64,000 bases of DNA from Diphasiastrum complanatum (GCA_029204225.1 CM055093.1:47252354-47316353), one strand, 5' to 3'; positions 46,868 to 58,915 are shown, counted from the first letter of the stretch. Translations and numbers: made by a program. Notes: generated by a model from the letters alone, not told the origin.

Positions 46868-47662
46868 CTAAAGCCAAAGAATACATGCCATATATACAGA
46901 AAGGATCCGTATGGAAGATCCAACTATGACATTATCAGCATATTTTGTTGTTCCAGAGTACATTGTATTTCCCTGTGAGGATGTTGGAGCAAAGGATGGA
47001 CTGATAGGCGTCTTGTCTGATGCAGATTTGTTGTGGATCGGAGGGAAAGAAGATTGAAGTGGCTGGGAGGAAGAAACTGGAGATGTGAAGGTGCTTAATT
47101 CAGATGCCTTGCCGTATAAAGAAGCATTCATGACTCCCGTAATGCCATGGACAACAACTGTACCATCCGAGTAAAGATCTGGATAGAACAGATGTATGTT
47201 GTCGACTAAAAAAAAATTGGGCTCGTTGTTGGTCATCAAGACGGTAAACCCTGGTAGAAATGTCGGCAACCTTGTCCCAGTCGGCAGCTTCAACAGGCTT
47301 TGGAAAGTTAGCGGTGCAATGACCGTGTGATAATGTAGATGATCTTCAATGCAGCCAATCAAATCTGTGGTAAGAATGGCTTCATCAGTGGGAGCAAAGA
47401 CAGTAGTTCCTTGTGGAACAGCCTTCAGTTGAGAATCAGAGAATAGTCCTGCCACAAGGTTGAAGCTCCCCACCTGCAGTAGTGCTGTAGTTATACTCTC
47501 GATCTGATAGTGGGATAGTTGTATCGCTTTGGAGGGATCGAGCGACTTCACAGGCACCAGAGATAAGCACTCAGAATTGCTTACCCGGGCACCCATGACA
47601 ACTAGCACCAAAATAGAAATGGTTACTGTAACCAAACCCCTAAAGTTTTTGGATCGTAACAT
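46868..47662 (-). CDS. Fasciclin-like arabinogalactan protein, single FAS1 domain
   Basis: 264 residues, intronless. Residues 1-30 form a signal peptide (hydrophobic LVTVTISILVLVVMGARV). One FAS1 domain at about 50-190 shows the H1 motif TTVFAPTDEAI (about residues 90-100), the central Tyr-His in HLHYHTV and the H2 motif TVVVHGITGVMNASLYG. It is followed by a Ser/Pro/Thr-rich arabinogalactan-type stretch (about 195-235). The C-terminus is hydrophobic (ending LSVYMACILWL), fitting a GPI-anchor signal. Such proteins act at the plasma membrane and cell wall in adhesion and wall architecture. The start at 47662 gives the signal peptide. The gene stands head to head with a paralogue at 48355; the two share VHGI.GV and LP.GTRLPTFL. 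N-glycosylation sites are predicted in FAS1 (NAS). The family call is firm; the subfamily is not. Confidence 0.93.
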   Translation of the reverse strand: MLRSKNFRGLVTVTISILVLVVMGARVSNSECLSLVPVKSLDPSKAIQLSHYQIESITTALLQVGSFNLVAGLFSDSQLKAVPQGTTVFAPTDEAILTTDLIGCIEDHLHYHTVIAPLTFQSLLKLPTGTRLPTFLPGFTVLMTNNEPNFFLVDNIHLFYPDLYSDGTVVVHGITGVMNASLYGKASELSTFTSPVSSSQPLQSSFPPIHNKSASDKTPISPSFAPTSSQGNTMYSGTTKYADNVIVGSSIRILSVYMACILWL

Positions 47663-48354
<692 letters not shown>

Positions 48355-49272
48355 ATGGGCGTAAAAGCGTGTTTCCTTCAGCTGGCCTCACTATTCGTCT
48401 GGATTTCTCTTGTGTTTGCTCAGGAACAGGTCACTTCTTCGTCAAAGGTGAGCAAAGCTGAATTTCTTATGCAATTTTCAATGAGTGACGAAGATGAATC
48501 CGTCCTTACAGACGCATTAGACATTCATCCCCCCTCGCGCCCACTAATGCTTGCATCGGAACCTCCAATGCTTGCAATTCAGCCGATCTTATCACCTGGT
48601 CGCCAGCAAGTGGAGAACGTGATCATGGGGCTGAGGAGGGCTGGAGTGTATGGAGCAATTGCAGGAGCTATAGATGATCTGAACTTAGATCAGCTACCGC
48701 AAAAATCCACCATGTTTGTGCCTAACGATGCTGCTCTCGGCGGAAATGAATTGCCTCCCATCATGACTGCTGTGTTGCAGTATCACATTGCCACTCAACA
48801 GTTTCCCTTCAATGAACTCCTCAATTTGCCAGCAGGGACGCGTCTTCCCACGTTTCTGGCAGGCAAGAGCATACTCGTCACGCGGAGTGATCCAGTGCAC
48901 TACACAGTTGATGGCGTGACAATCGTCTCTCCTGATCTGTATAGGGATCAGACAATAACGGTCCATGGAATCAATGGTGTGCTAAACTTTACATTATACT
49001 CCCAAGAAACTGCTGCAGAGCCTGCTCCTCCTAGCCATCGTCAAAGCTCTTCTCCGGATCAATCTCCTGCTGAAGGATCGTCTCCTCTTAACTCTTCCAT
49101 TTCACCCGCTGCTCTTGGGAATAGAAGCAGTCCACATGAAAAATTACCCCAGGGCGCTATGCCGAACCCATCAGACTCATCTGCAACTGCCTTAATGACC
49201 TGCATGAATACCATTTTCAGAGGTGTTGTGGTATCTTTATCAGCAATGGTTACAACGGTCCAATTCCTGTAG
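48355..49272 (+). CDS. Fasciclin-like arabinogalactan protein, single FAS1 domain
   Basis: 305 residues from ATG 48355, intronless. This start is chosen over the upstream in-frame ATG 48202 because it places a signal peptide at the N-terminus (ACFLQLASLFVWISLVFAQ). A 60-residue acidic/Pro linker precedes one FAS1 domain (about 85-220) with H1 STMFVPNDAAL, central YHI in LQYHIATQQF and H2 TITVHGINGVLNFTLYS. Then comes an arabinogalactan-like region rich in SP, AP and SSP (about 222-275) and a hydrophobic C-terminus (VVVSLSAMVTTVQFL) suggesting a GPI anchor. NFT and NSS sites are present. AATAAA at about 49310 is a candidate poly(A) signal. It is the divergent paralogue of the 46868-47662 gene and probably arose by inverted duplication. 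Confidence 0.93.
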   Translation: MGVKACFLQLASLFVWISLVFAQEQVTSSSKVSKAEFLMQFSMSDEDESVLTDALDIHPPSRPLMLASEPPMLAIQPILSPGRQQVENVIMGLRRAGVYGAIAGAIDDLNLDQLPQKSTMFVPNDAALGGNELPPIMTAVLQYHIATQQFPFNELLNLPAGTRLPTFLAGKSILVTRSDPVHYTVDGVTIVSPDLYRDQTITVHGINGVLNFTLYSQETAAEPAPPSHRQSSSPDQSPAEGSSPLNSSISPAALGNRSSPHEKLPQGAMPNPSDSSATALMTCMNTIFRGVVVSLSAMVTTVQFL

Positions 49273-49310
49273 ATTATGGCCAGGGTTCAAAGAGATCTAT
49301 AGAATTTTGA

Positions 49311-50780
49311 ATAAATCTCACAAATTTTCTCGTCTTCCGTTTCTTCAATCGGCCAGTAGATAGAGGCTACAGTTGCATTTACGCCAGACGATTTCATATG
49401 TTGAGAAATTCCGAGTAGTCTCAATTTTTCCTAAGCAAAATCTATGCTGCAGTGCAATGGATGTAATTCATATTTTGATGATCAATTTTGATAATTCTGT
49501 CGATCTATTGCTTCATTGGAATAGGGGATACTCATCAGGAAGTAAACATCATTTTAATTGTTGATCGTACTGCATTTCTTGGCTGAGATGTTTCTTTCAA
49601 GCATTAGGAAACGGTGATCAAATTAGTAGGTGACCATTCCCTAAATCAGGTGGTGATATCAGTATTTTACTGAAAGCATGGATCTGTCTGCTACTTAAAT
49701 ATGATTCTTAACAGCTACCCAGCTTGTAGGTAGTCCGACATCAGATACGTTTCTTGAGAAACGTATTGCTGCTGCAGCATATAAGCAAATGGAAGCATAT
49801 ACAAATGAATTTCTGTTCATGTATCAGTGATTGATGAAACACGCTGCACAAGAAAGCTTGATAGAAGAAGATCTATAATATGCATGTCGACTTACATCGA
49901 CAATAATTTGTAGTGTGATGGTGCAATTATAAATTGCATTAACTTCTTAGAGAAAGTAATATGAAGCACAATAGAAAATGGCTGTAAGAAAGGTTTGACT
50001 ATACATAATCAGCTCAACATTGGTGATATCAAGTCCTTTGCAAAGGTGAAAAATGCTTGATAGACAAATGAGTCTGCAGCATAATCCAGATGCCAAAGAG
50101 GCTCGGAGCAATTGTGACTATAGTTGCATTGAGTGATAGTTGCTCTATGTAATTCCAACCATAGCTGCTAGATGATGGATTATTGTTGATTATGAATTAA
50201 TTGATTAGCAATTTTTATGAAACTAGTTTATATGGTTGCTTCCTCAATTCATTGTGAGATCGTGTTGTAGTAACTTCTTCTTAATTTAACTTGGGCTGAC
50301 TACGCTAAGGATCATAGATGGCTTCTATGAATGGATGTAAATTAAGATTTGCACTTGTTTAAGTGATGACTATCATGTGAACCACTTATAGTGTTGGTCA
50401 CACACAATAGAAATAGTATGCTCAACATAGGGAATCAATACTATATAACAACAACTTGTCTTGTAAGTTTGGAATGAGATTGTCGTTGAGAGTTGTAGGC
50501 ATAAGGTTGGGGAGTAGTTTACTATGCTGGTTTTGATATCCAACAACTTAGTTGGTAACAATGTGACAAGCATCTGTAACCAAAGAATGTTTGGCAGTTG
50601 TGCACTCTAGTAGTTGGAACATCAAATTATAATGTCTTTCATGCAAGTTCTACCTTAGCATGTGAGAACGGTCTTCGGCTAAGAATGGAGAAACATCCAT
50701 TTCTCTTCATGATTTTCAGCTGCTACATGTTTGTATGGAAAAAAAGAAACTAGCAACTAAGATTAAACTGACCCTAAACT
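49311..50780. other. No gene recognised
   Basis: AT-rich intergenic sequence. No open reading frame of interest and no repeat family shared with the rest of the window was seen. Confidence 0.5.
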
Positions 50781-50789
50781 AACCAATTG

Positions 50790-51240
50790 GGGCAAATTGC
50801 ATAAATTGTATGTGGCTCATTTGGTTATTAGTAATGGTGCCCTAACGTACTTCATTAGCAAGCCTTGGTTTTAAACATCGAAATTGTCCCCATCACATGT
50901 AAGGACACTTATGTATGAGCATTGCAAAACTTTGTGTGAAAAGGACAACCTTAGGAGGTTATGCCTTATGCCACGTAGAGGCCAACATGGAATTTCATGT
51001 ATTTATTAGGCCTAGGCCATGTGGTGCCCCTATGCTAAAGGGGATTCTTGCTTGTATATGAACACTTTCTTTGCAATAATGATTGCTTTTGCTTTGTGAG
51101 CTCTTTGCTTATGTGAGCTCCTCCATCACTTTGTTACTTGTGGATGTTGTTTATGGTTTTGATGGTTGGCAATCAGTTAGTGATTGTATCTCTAATCTGC
51201 ACTCTCCACTAGATCAGAATTTCCGCATAGAATGTTAACT
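50790..51240 (+). repeat. Degenerate copia LTR (left end uncertain)
   Basis: The right edge (AGAATGTTAACT) is followed at once by TGGTATGAGAGC, a primer-binding site with one mismatch to the tRNA-Met type. A TATA-like CTTGTATATGAAC lies near 51053 at an LTR-typical distance. No downstream pol coding was found, so this is a remnant. Confidence 0.45.
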
Positions 51241-51252
51241 TGGTATGAGAGC
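51241..51252 (+). promoter_or_regulatory. Degenerate primer-binding site
   Basis: TGGTATGAGAGC differs by one base from TGGTATCAGAGC. Confidence 0.5.
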
Positions 51253-52440
51253 TTATAGGTTGTGGAGGAACATGCACAATCGAAGTGAAGGATGTCAATG
51301 GTAAGGTCAGCTAGATAAGCCAAGTGGAAAATTGGTAGTAGGAAGCAGCAAGCAGGATACGTGTGGTGGTATGGAGCTTAGTAATCCATGATCGGGAAGC
51401 CTTGATGGTGAGTTGGATGCTATGATAAGAGAGACCACTTGACTTATTGGTCAAAGCTTGCTAGCTTGTTTTTTGTGAAGAGTCCAAGTTGATATATGAT
51501 CCATATTCTTTGTAAATGCTTGTCAAAGCTTGTAACCTACAGGAGAAAGCTCATGAGATATAGGGGATTCATCAGTCTTTGGAAGACATGTATGCTTGGT
51601 GCATGAAGGATGAATGGCAGCTTGGCAAGGCAAGGAAAAGTGGACTGAATGGTTATGGATGGGACACATGGACAGGGATGCATCTTTGGAAGATACATGG
51701 TGCATCCGAAGATGATTGTCATTTTGGTATGCGTTCAGTCTTTAATTACCAATGGTCATACATAGGACTCTACTCTCTATATAATGAGGTAGGGATTCTC
51801 CCGTCGACATATTGGGTTTAGGTTATCAGTTTCTCTCTTCTCCTCTTGTTTCACATGGCACGGCTTGGGGGCTAGATCCAGTTTGGTTGGGCGGTTTGGC
51901 TCCATAGTCTCTCTTATTGTGTTCTCCTATCCTCATCTTAGGGGCAATCCTTTAGGGTCTTTTACACTACTAGTTGATTTTCTGGTGAGGGTATAATCTT
52001 AGTGGCAGTAAGATTTCCTCAAGTTGAGCCATAGTCGCTCATTGTTGTCAACATTATGAGTTTGTCTTGCCAAGCATCTGATAGGATGTCAGTCTAGTAA
52101 GATGGAGGATGATGATCTCATGGTGGCAGTGAGGTTTTCTCGGTGTGAGTCTTGTGTCTCACGTGGTCCGCTTGTGTTTCGATTGAATGGTGTAAAGGTA
52201 CGTTATGCCATATTAAATATTCTTTTTTTTCTATTTCTAAGTGAATCAGATTCATAAAATATATTAACTAAAACAATTTCTCTTGTGCAGGTAAGAGTAA
52301 GGCAGGAAGAGCATATAAAATGCAAAGATATTGGAACATCCATCGAAATTGAAGATCCATAGATTATGAACATGGAATTTTGTATAATGTAATACAATTT
52401 CTTGTATACATCATTTTTGAAAATATATGAACCACTTTTT
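51253..52440. other. No gene recognised; probable retroelement leader
   Basis: The region follows a copia-type primer site and may be untranslated leader of a dead element. Open stretches at 51579-51821 and on the opposite strand show no known motif. Confidence 0.35.
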
Positions 52441-52469
52441 CTATGAGGCTCTTTCATTTCTATGATCTC

Positions 52470-52582
52470 CATTTCCATGGTGCAAAACACAATGTAATTG
52501 CAACTGGATAATATGAGTTTTCGATAACAAGATTCATTGTCTCCTACAAGAAATGCATTATCTCTATTGGGGAGACCTTCAG
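52470..52582 (-). pseudogene. Orphan exon copy B (decayed)
   Basis: The minus strand, read with two stops, gives KVSPIEIMHFL and MNLVIENSYYPVAITLCF. This clearly matches copy A at 53052-53210. Single-base changes and stops show it is no longer coding. Confidence 0.6.
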
Positions 52583-52659
52583 TCACTTGAACTCCAATGA
52601 CCACTACAATCAGATATCGAATCGACGCTTGCCCTTGTTGAAGTCTCGTATATATCGGT

Positions 52660-52890
52660 TGTATTTTTGGTCTTCATTGCCTTGGTCTGTATTGTCCTTG
52701 TCTTGGCATATTTGTATATGTTCAGATGATGATCTAATCAAAGCTTTGTTGCAACAAATCTAAGTGAACTAATGTTGGATGTTTGGATTGACTGTGGCAA
52801 AGGTTCGATCAGATCATCATTCTGAACTTATCCAAAAAAAACCATGGTAAAGGCAAGGCAGACCAAGGCTATGAAAAACAAACATGTCGG
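52660..52890. repeat. Long imperfect inverted repeat (hairpin)
   Basis: The left arm (about 52667-52755: GCCTTGGTCTGTATTG ... GTTCAGATGATGATCTAATC) is complementary to the right arm (about 52790-52885: GATCAGATCATCATTCTGAAC ... GGCAGACCAAGGCTATGAA). The loop is about 35-40 bp. The stem is near 85 bp with small bulges. It could be a MITE or a hairpin-RNA locus. Confidence 0.7.
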
Positions 52891-53051
52891 AAAACCGTAG
52901 AAATTGAAGATGAATGAATCATAACCTGAATTGATAAGAGGAAAAAAAAAACAAGTAAGAACAACCATAGAAAAACTGTAAATATATTTTTATTAAAATT
53001 TTCTGTACATGTGTCTCATCCACATCAAGTGAGACAAATATTTAATCAGTA

Positions 53052-53210
53052 TCAACTATCTATGATGTCTAAATCCATTTCTCCAGTTGGAAGTAGCTTG
53101 GGTGGAAAACACTCAGCCACTGCAACTGGATATGAATTTTCGATCACAAGCTTTATGGTCTCCTGTCTGAAGTGCATTATCTCCATTGGGGAGACCTTCG
53201 GACATTTAAA
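53052..53210 (-). pseudogene. Orphan terminal exon copy A, unknown family
   Basis: A strong 3' splice site on the minus strand (TTTATGTTTTTTTTCAG) ends at 53211. It opens a 52-codon exon beginning FKCPKVSPMEIMHFRQETIK, with ECFPPKLLPTGEMDLDIIDS and a TGA at the end. The exon is fully open, but the next upstream exon would lie to the right, where the gypsy LTR begins at 53401. The gene was probably cut off by that insertion. A decayed duplicate lies at 52470-52582. I do not recognise the protein. Confidence 0.5.
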
Positions 53211-53400
53211 CTGAAAAAAAACATAAACATAGTTACATGTAATTAATCAAAGATCAGTTAATAGGAATTTGAATATGAAAAAAACAAAAACACAGTTAAA
53301 AGTTATTAATCGAAGATTACTATTCATTAGAGGAGTTCTCAATATCAAAAAGACCCTTTAAGGAATGTGTAGCGTCGGTGCTTCAAAGGGCGCTGGGACT

Positions 53401-54285
53401 TGAGCGGTTTTCCCAACACGCGCTTAAGTCTAACATTCATCCATCATTCACTTACGTAAAAGCCAATTAAAAAACGTAACAAGCTTATCCATTCAGACTT
53501 TTAAGAAAACTGGAATCCCAACCAACCCGAAAGCCAACTCAGAATCCGTCCCCAAAAGGTAACCAAAGGCAAAGACAAGCCACACATGAAACTCAAGGCA
53601 TAGTGGTCGCCAAACTGACCAAATGGCATAGCGGCGAGCCACACGTCGCTGACGTGGACCCTTAGGCGTCGGCGACGCAAAAAGGTTGTAGTAAGGGTCC
53701 TTCCACTTGGACCAGTCTCGGAGGCGAAAACCGAAATGGTAATCATCCCCAAGGATCAACTTTATTAAATTTGGAAGAGGTTACATTCATACATAGACTG
53801 ACTGGTCTCGGGTCCACCAACACGTGTTGGGCATTGTGCCTTGCTCGTGCTAATAGAGGGAGTGGAGACCTGGCGACTGGATTCTTGACACTGGTTGAGC
53901 TACCCAACTTTGTCTGCCGGACTCCCCCTATAGTTTTGGTGTGATTCGACGCACCCCCTATGTCCTGGAATATAGTGCTTTCTGGTAAAGCATGCTTTTT
54001 AGGACTTGGTTTTTATTTTGTTGATTAAGCCTGGCAAGCCTAAAAGAATCAGTCTGGCTCCCGGACATGGGTCCGGGAGCCGTCCCGGCGGCAGAATCAA
54101 CTTGCTTCCTGACTAGGCCATGACTCGAGCTCCAGAGCTAGCTCATGACTTGTGAATACTTGACTGGCTCACCACAGGTCGAAGGCTCAGTCCCTAACGT
54201 TCTAACTTGCTCTAGGACCTTAGGGAGCGTCACTCCTTAGAGTCTTACAGGGCATGCTGGGTGCACTCGAGTCAGCTTTACAACA
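53401..54285 (-). repeat. 3' LTR of the gag-protease element
   Basis: TGAGCGGTTTTCCCAACACG to TCAGCTTTACAACA, matched along its length by 57617-58503. Long open stretches inside (53493-53759) are LTR sequence and not genes. Confidence 0.9.
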
Positions 54286-54653
54286 TCCTCCACTCGTTTG
54301 AGAAAGCTGATGTCCTCATTAGGGCCAAACTAGAACCTAAAACTCATGGCACGGGCTTAATTCACCGGCCAAACTTTATTCACATATACAAGGGCACGGG
54401 CTTGATTCACCAGCCAAATGAGACCAACTGTAAAGAGAAGTAAAACATTGTGTTTGCACTTAGCACTGGAAAAGTGTGGATCTAGTTCACTTACATAAAA
54501 CCTAAGTAAAGCTGCTGCATTTAGATATTAGATTGAAGCTCACCCCTTCGATGAAAAAGATAGCTTACTTTATTAAAACATGAAAGAAAAAAGTACTTAC
54601 GGCTCTCTTAAGTCTCAGATATGTCGTTTCTGTCATACATCTGGATGAGTCCC

Positions 54654-55350
54654 CTAGGACTCTAGATTTTTCGTGTGGTCGCCTAGGTTGAGCTCTTTGA
54701 GCTCTGCATCGGCACTTGGATCCACCTCTGATGTAGAAGCTGCAGGCAATGTTGCCTCCATTTGACCTCGCGTCAGCTGGTTTGTCACTGCTGGTTGTCC
54801 TTCGTTAGAGAGATGAGCTTTCGTTCGGTAACACAGGTTGAGCTCCTTGAGCTCTGCATCAGCACTTGGATTCACCTTTGATGTAGAAACTGCAAGCAAT
54901 GTTGGCCCAATTTGGCCCCGTGTCAGCTGGTTTGTCACTACTGGTTGCCCTTCGTTAAAGAGATGAATGAGATTGGGAGGGATGGTTGGCTCAAGTTCAT
55001 TTGTGTTGTTCCTTTCTAGTTGGTCCCCTGGCACAGCTCTGACGACACAAGGTCTCATGCCATTATATAATAACACAAGGTTAATACCTTTTGCCAAGAA
55101 GGCCACCACGTGTTCGTTAAACCAGCTTAATCCCAAGATAGCATCAAAAGCATCCATCTTCAAGATTGTGAACGTTAGTCGATTCTTCCAGGTGCCCAGT
55201 GAGATTGGTAAGTTGGTTGCCAATCTACAAGTGGTCATTGTACATTTCGCGGTCTCCACACAAATAAGGGTCAAATTTTTTTCACATTGGATGCCCAATT
55301 CTCTTGCCAGCTTTTATGACAAGTAGTTATGTGACGCTCCCAGGTCTACC
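54654..55350 (-). pseudogene. Retropepsin-like protease with a tandem C-terminal repeat
   Basis: Near 55345 the minus strand reads FMVDLGASHNYLS, the active-site region with Leu in place of Ser/Thr after Asp. One TAG lies just upstream. About 75 residues on is DAFDAILGLSWF, the conserved C-terminal signature of gypsy proteases. The tail contains two consecutive near-identical units of about 50 residues, each with NEGQP.VTNQLTRGQ and SADAELKELNL (54965-54835 and 54830-54680). The repeat sits where RT would normally start. Confidence 0.8.
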
Positions 55351-55370
55351 ATGAAGTGAATGATCTTGTC

Positions 55371-56861
55371 TTAAATATAACCTTTCAGGTACAATAACTT
55401 TGATCCTCTCGCAAAAGTCGCCATGAGATGTTCACGATAAGCCGCAAGTGCCCATATCTGTTGTAAGGCATTCAGGTCAGACTCCGTCAAATCCGTGTCT
55501 TCTTCATCATCCTGTTCACCATCTTCTTGATCGAATATCTCTCTCTCCATCCTATCAAATCCTTCAATGGCATCCATGATTTGCTTGTTCAATGGTTTGG
55601 GGCATGACCTCCAAGAGTGACCTTGCTGATGACAATTGAAGCAGCGCATGGAACTGCCCACTGTTGGTGAGCTGTTACTGTGACTTGCTGAAGGTCCAAC
55701 ATTGTTTCTTCTCTGAAACGTGTTCCCTCCATTGTTGCCTTGGTTGCCAAATCATGTTTTTGCTGGGAATTTGTTCATGCTACTCGAGGCTTGGTTGCCA
55801 TTTGAAGCTGAGTCCCCCCTTGAAAAGAAGCTCGGACTCAGTCTGGATCCACTACATACTCTCGTTGAGGTTGAGGGAGTAGCTGGTGCCAATGTGGTCT
55901 CATAAACACAAACCATTTCAGCCGCCCGAATAGTTGAATTGAAATCATGGGGCATGTAGTTGTCTATTGAACACCGGGTCCAAGACTGCATTCCAGACAA
56001 GAGGTAGTGAGTCTTGTCCGCCCTCGGACATATCTTCAATAACTCATACACTCTGTCTGAATTTATTGAGGTAATCTCGCAATGAACCTTTCTGCTTGAG
56101 CCCTGATAATTCTGTCCTCAATCTCATGTGTGAATCGTTTGGTATGAATTCCTCTCATAACACGGTTTTGAACACGTCCCATTCTGGAATTGCATTCTTG
56201 CCATCCGGTACCAGTTTGTAGTGTAGCCTTCAAAATATGTTAATGCCAAGTCCACTCTTTCTTCTGCGGGAGTGTTCATCAAACGGAAGTAATGGTCCAT
56301 GTGAAACAACCAATCTTCAACAATTCGAATGTCACGCTCTCCTTTGAAAGTATGCGGTGCTTTTACTTTGGCAGTCTTCTTTGGGCCTTCTGTGTTTCAC
56401 GCTCGTGGTTCTCTTGGTATCAATGGAGGAGGCACCACTGCATTCTCTCTTGTTGCCTCCAGCTCTTCAAACCTGGCTTCAAGTTGTGTTAGCCCGTCTC
56501 TCAGTTCTCTAGCAAGGTCAAATTGAGTAAGGTTCATGGCTCGTAGGGATGCTTGCCATTCTTTCCTTTCTGTTTCTCTGTCCTTCTTCACCTCACTAAG
56601 CATAGCCATCATTGCACTTGATAAGTATTGCCGCATCTTCACTTCAAAGAGGTCTTGTTGCACATCTGGCATGGATTTGTCTCTTGGTGTAGGTTCAGAA
56701 GGGCCACCCATCTCTTCTTGGGGAGGCGCCACTGTGGAGTGCATATGCTCTTTCTTTCTTGACTTGGATCTGGCGCCATCTCGATGCATGTGGGAGCCGT
56801 ATTCTAGAACCTGCTCCTCTCCGTTTGTCAATGCTCGTAACTCGTCAAGGTGGTCATCCAT
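55371..56861 (-). pseudogene. Gypsy gag with zinc knuckle
   Basis: It opens at 56861 (MDDHLDELRALTNGEEQVLE), with a basic/Pro linker and a coiled-coil-like stretch (56600-56430). A capsid-like part near 56309-56130 (DHYFRLMNTPAEERVDLALT) contains stops. Then comes a Ser/Asn-rich stretch, and zinc knuckle CFNCHQQGHSWRSC (C-x2-C-x4-H-x4-C) at about 55645. The acidic tail ends at 55371. Several frameshifts and stops are present. Confidence 0.85.
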
Positions 56862-57616
56862 TCTAGTAAGAGGTGTATTTCCAACAGATTATCTCCTCTA
56901 TCCTTTTGAAAACTCTCCCCTCTATCGGCCGGGCCCCACATCTCTCTTTTCTTCTTTATTAAATTAGCTTTAATAAAAATATCCCCTCCTCAAACTGGCA
57001 CGCTCACATCACTTGAGAGCCAAGTAGGAACCAGGTCATTTGTGTCCAAGCAAGCACACAACAAAGAAAACATACCAACCAAAGCACGGACGTAGGACCT
57101 TTGCCTAGCCGCACCCACACAAATCTATCACAGAATTAGCCCACGGGGAAACATCCATCCAACCATCCATGCTTTCACCATTAAGCAGCACATTGTTCAG
57201 TCACGCCCCACCAACTCTGGTCGATAGCCCTTATAGCTAAACAATCGGCAGCTATCCCACACCGACAGCTAACCATCCGCGCTTTACACCCAAATTTGAG
57301 CAGCATCTCTGCATCAATGGTTAACTCATGCAGTTCGAATATGTCACCCCGTACCCCACAAGGCACAGACCGTGCTTTCACCAACCTAATGGCAGCACAT
57401 TGCCTCATCTGTCCTACGTGCAGACGACGGTAGGCTCAAACCGTGGGAACTGACCGTGCTTACACCTCAAGGGCAACACCTTGCCTCATCAAGTCCCATG
57501 TTCTGTTGACCACCCCGACCGTGGACGCACCCATGCTTACACTGTGGGCAGCACCTTGCACAACGATTATCTTGACAAATCCCAAAAAGTGGTCATCCCT
57601 GTGAGACTTGCATAGC

Positions 57617-58503
57617 TGACCGGCTTCCCCAACACGCGCTAAAGTCTAACATTCATCCATCATGCACTTACGTAAAAGCCAACTTAGAAACGTAACAAGC
57701 TTATCCATTCAGACTTTTAAGAAAACTGGAATCTCAACCAACCCGAAAGCCAACTCAGAATCTATCCCCAAAAGGTAACCAAAGGCAAAGACAAGTCACA
57801 CATGAAACTCAAGGCATAGTGGTCGCCAAACTGACGAAGTGGAATAGCAGCGAGCCACACGTCGGTGACGTGGACCCTTAGGCACCGGCGACGCAAAAAG
57901 GTTGTAGTAAGGGTTTTTCCAATTGGACCAGTCCCGGAGGCGAAACCGAAATGGTAATCATCCCCAAGGATCAACTTTATTAAATTTGGAAGAGGTTACA
58001 TTCATACATAGACTGACTGGTCTCGGGGCCACCAACACGTGCTGGGAATTGTGCCTGGCTTGTGCTGGTAGAGGGAACTGAGACCTGGCGACCGGATTCC
58101 TGGCGCTGGTTGAGCTGCTCAAGTTTATGTCTGCCGGACTCCCCCTATAGTTCTGGTGTGATTCGGCGCACCCCCTCTGTCCTGGAATATAGTGCTTTCT
58201 AGTAAAGCATGTTTTTTAGGACTTAGTTTTTATTTTGTTGATTAAGTCTGGCAAGCCTGGCAAAATCAGTCTGGCTTTCGGACATGGGTCCCGGGAGCTG
58301 TCCCGGCGGTAGGATCAACTTGCTTCTTGACTAGGCCATGACTCGAGCTCCAGAGCTAGGTCATGACTTGTGACTACGTGACTGGATCACCACAGGTCGG
58401 AGGCTCAGTCTCTGACGTTCTAACTTGCTCTGAGACCTTAGGGAGCATCACTTCTTAGAGTCTTACAGGGCACGTTGGGTGCACCCGAGTCAGCTTTACA
58501 ACA
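57617..58503 (-). repeat. 5' LTR of the gag-protease element
   Basis: The right copy of the 53401-54285 LTR, TGACCGGCTTCCCCAACACG to TCAGCTTTACAACA. Most differences between the copies are single transitions. The leader to its left has repeated GGCAGCACCTTGC(CTCATC) phrases (57410-57560). Confidence 0.9.
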
Positions 58504-58719
58504 GAATGCCATATAGGATATAGAAAAATATCAACATAAAAAAAAAAATTGTTTATTTGCTTGCCCCCACCACTCCCGAGGCCTCCCCATCTCCCAATGA
58601 CCTAACCACAGTGTCTATAGTCATAGTGAAGAACTGTAAACAGTTCGCAGTATAACTTGACTAAATTCAAAAATATTCTCTCTATTGGTTACAAAAAGGG
58701 CAATATTTTCACTGGATCT

Positions 58720-58915
58720 AGAATATGACCGCCATCCCCAAATTCGAATCAGGGAAAATAGCAAAATATTTACATATGCATTCCTTCCACGAGAATGGAA
58801 ATATGGGTGCCATCTCCAATTATGAATGCCATCATCACATTAGAATGGAAATATGAGCGCCAGCTACCTATTGGAATGAAAAAATGAGCGGCATTTCCAA
58901 ATTTGAATCAAGCAT
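58720..58915. repeat. Three degenerate copies of GAATGGAAATATGAGCGCCA
   Basis: AGAATGGAAATATGGGTGCCATCTCC, AGAATGGAAATATGAGCGCCAGCT and GAATGAAAAAATGAGCGGCATTTCC follow each other at about 55-bp spacing before the relic gene. Confidence 0.6.

Larger units (their letters stand above)
53401..58503 (-). mobile_element. Ty3/gypsy-type element with gag and protease only
   Basis: Two LTRs of 885 and 887 bp (53401-54285, 57617-58503) with TG...CA ends flank 3.3 kb. On the minus strand the order is 5' LTR (right), leader 57616-56862, gag 56861-55371 and protease 55370-54654. A polypurine tract AGTGGAGGA at 54286-54294 and the 3' LTR follow. Only about 360 bp lie between protease and polypurine tract, so RT, RNase H and integrase are absent. 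It would need another element's enzymes to move. No matching target duplication is evident at the two outer edges. Confidence 0.88.

Noticed and set aside
53493-53759. ORFs inside the 53.4 and 57.6 kb repeats
   Set aside because: Both lie within the LTRs of the gypsy element and are not conserved in frame between the two copies.
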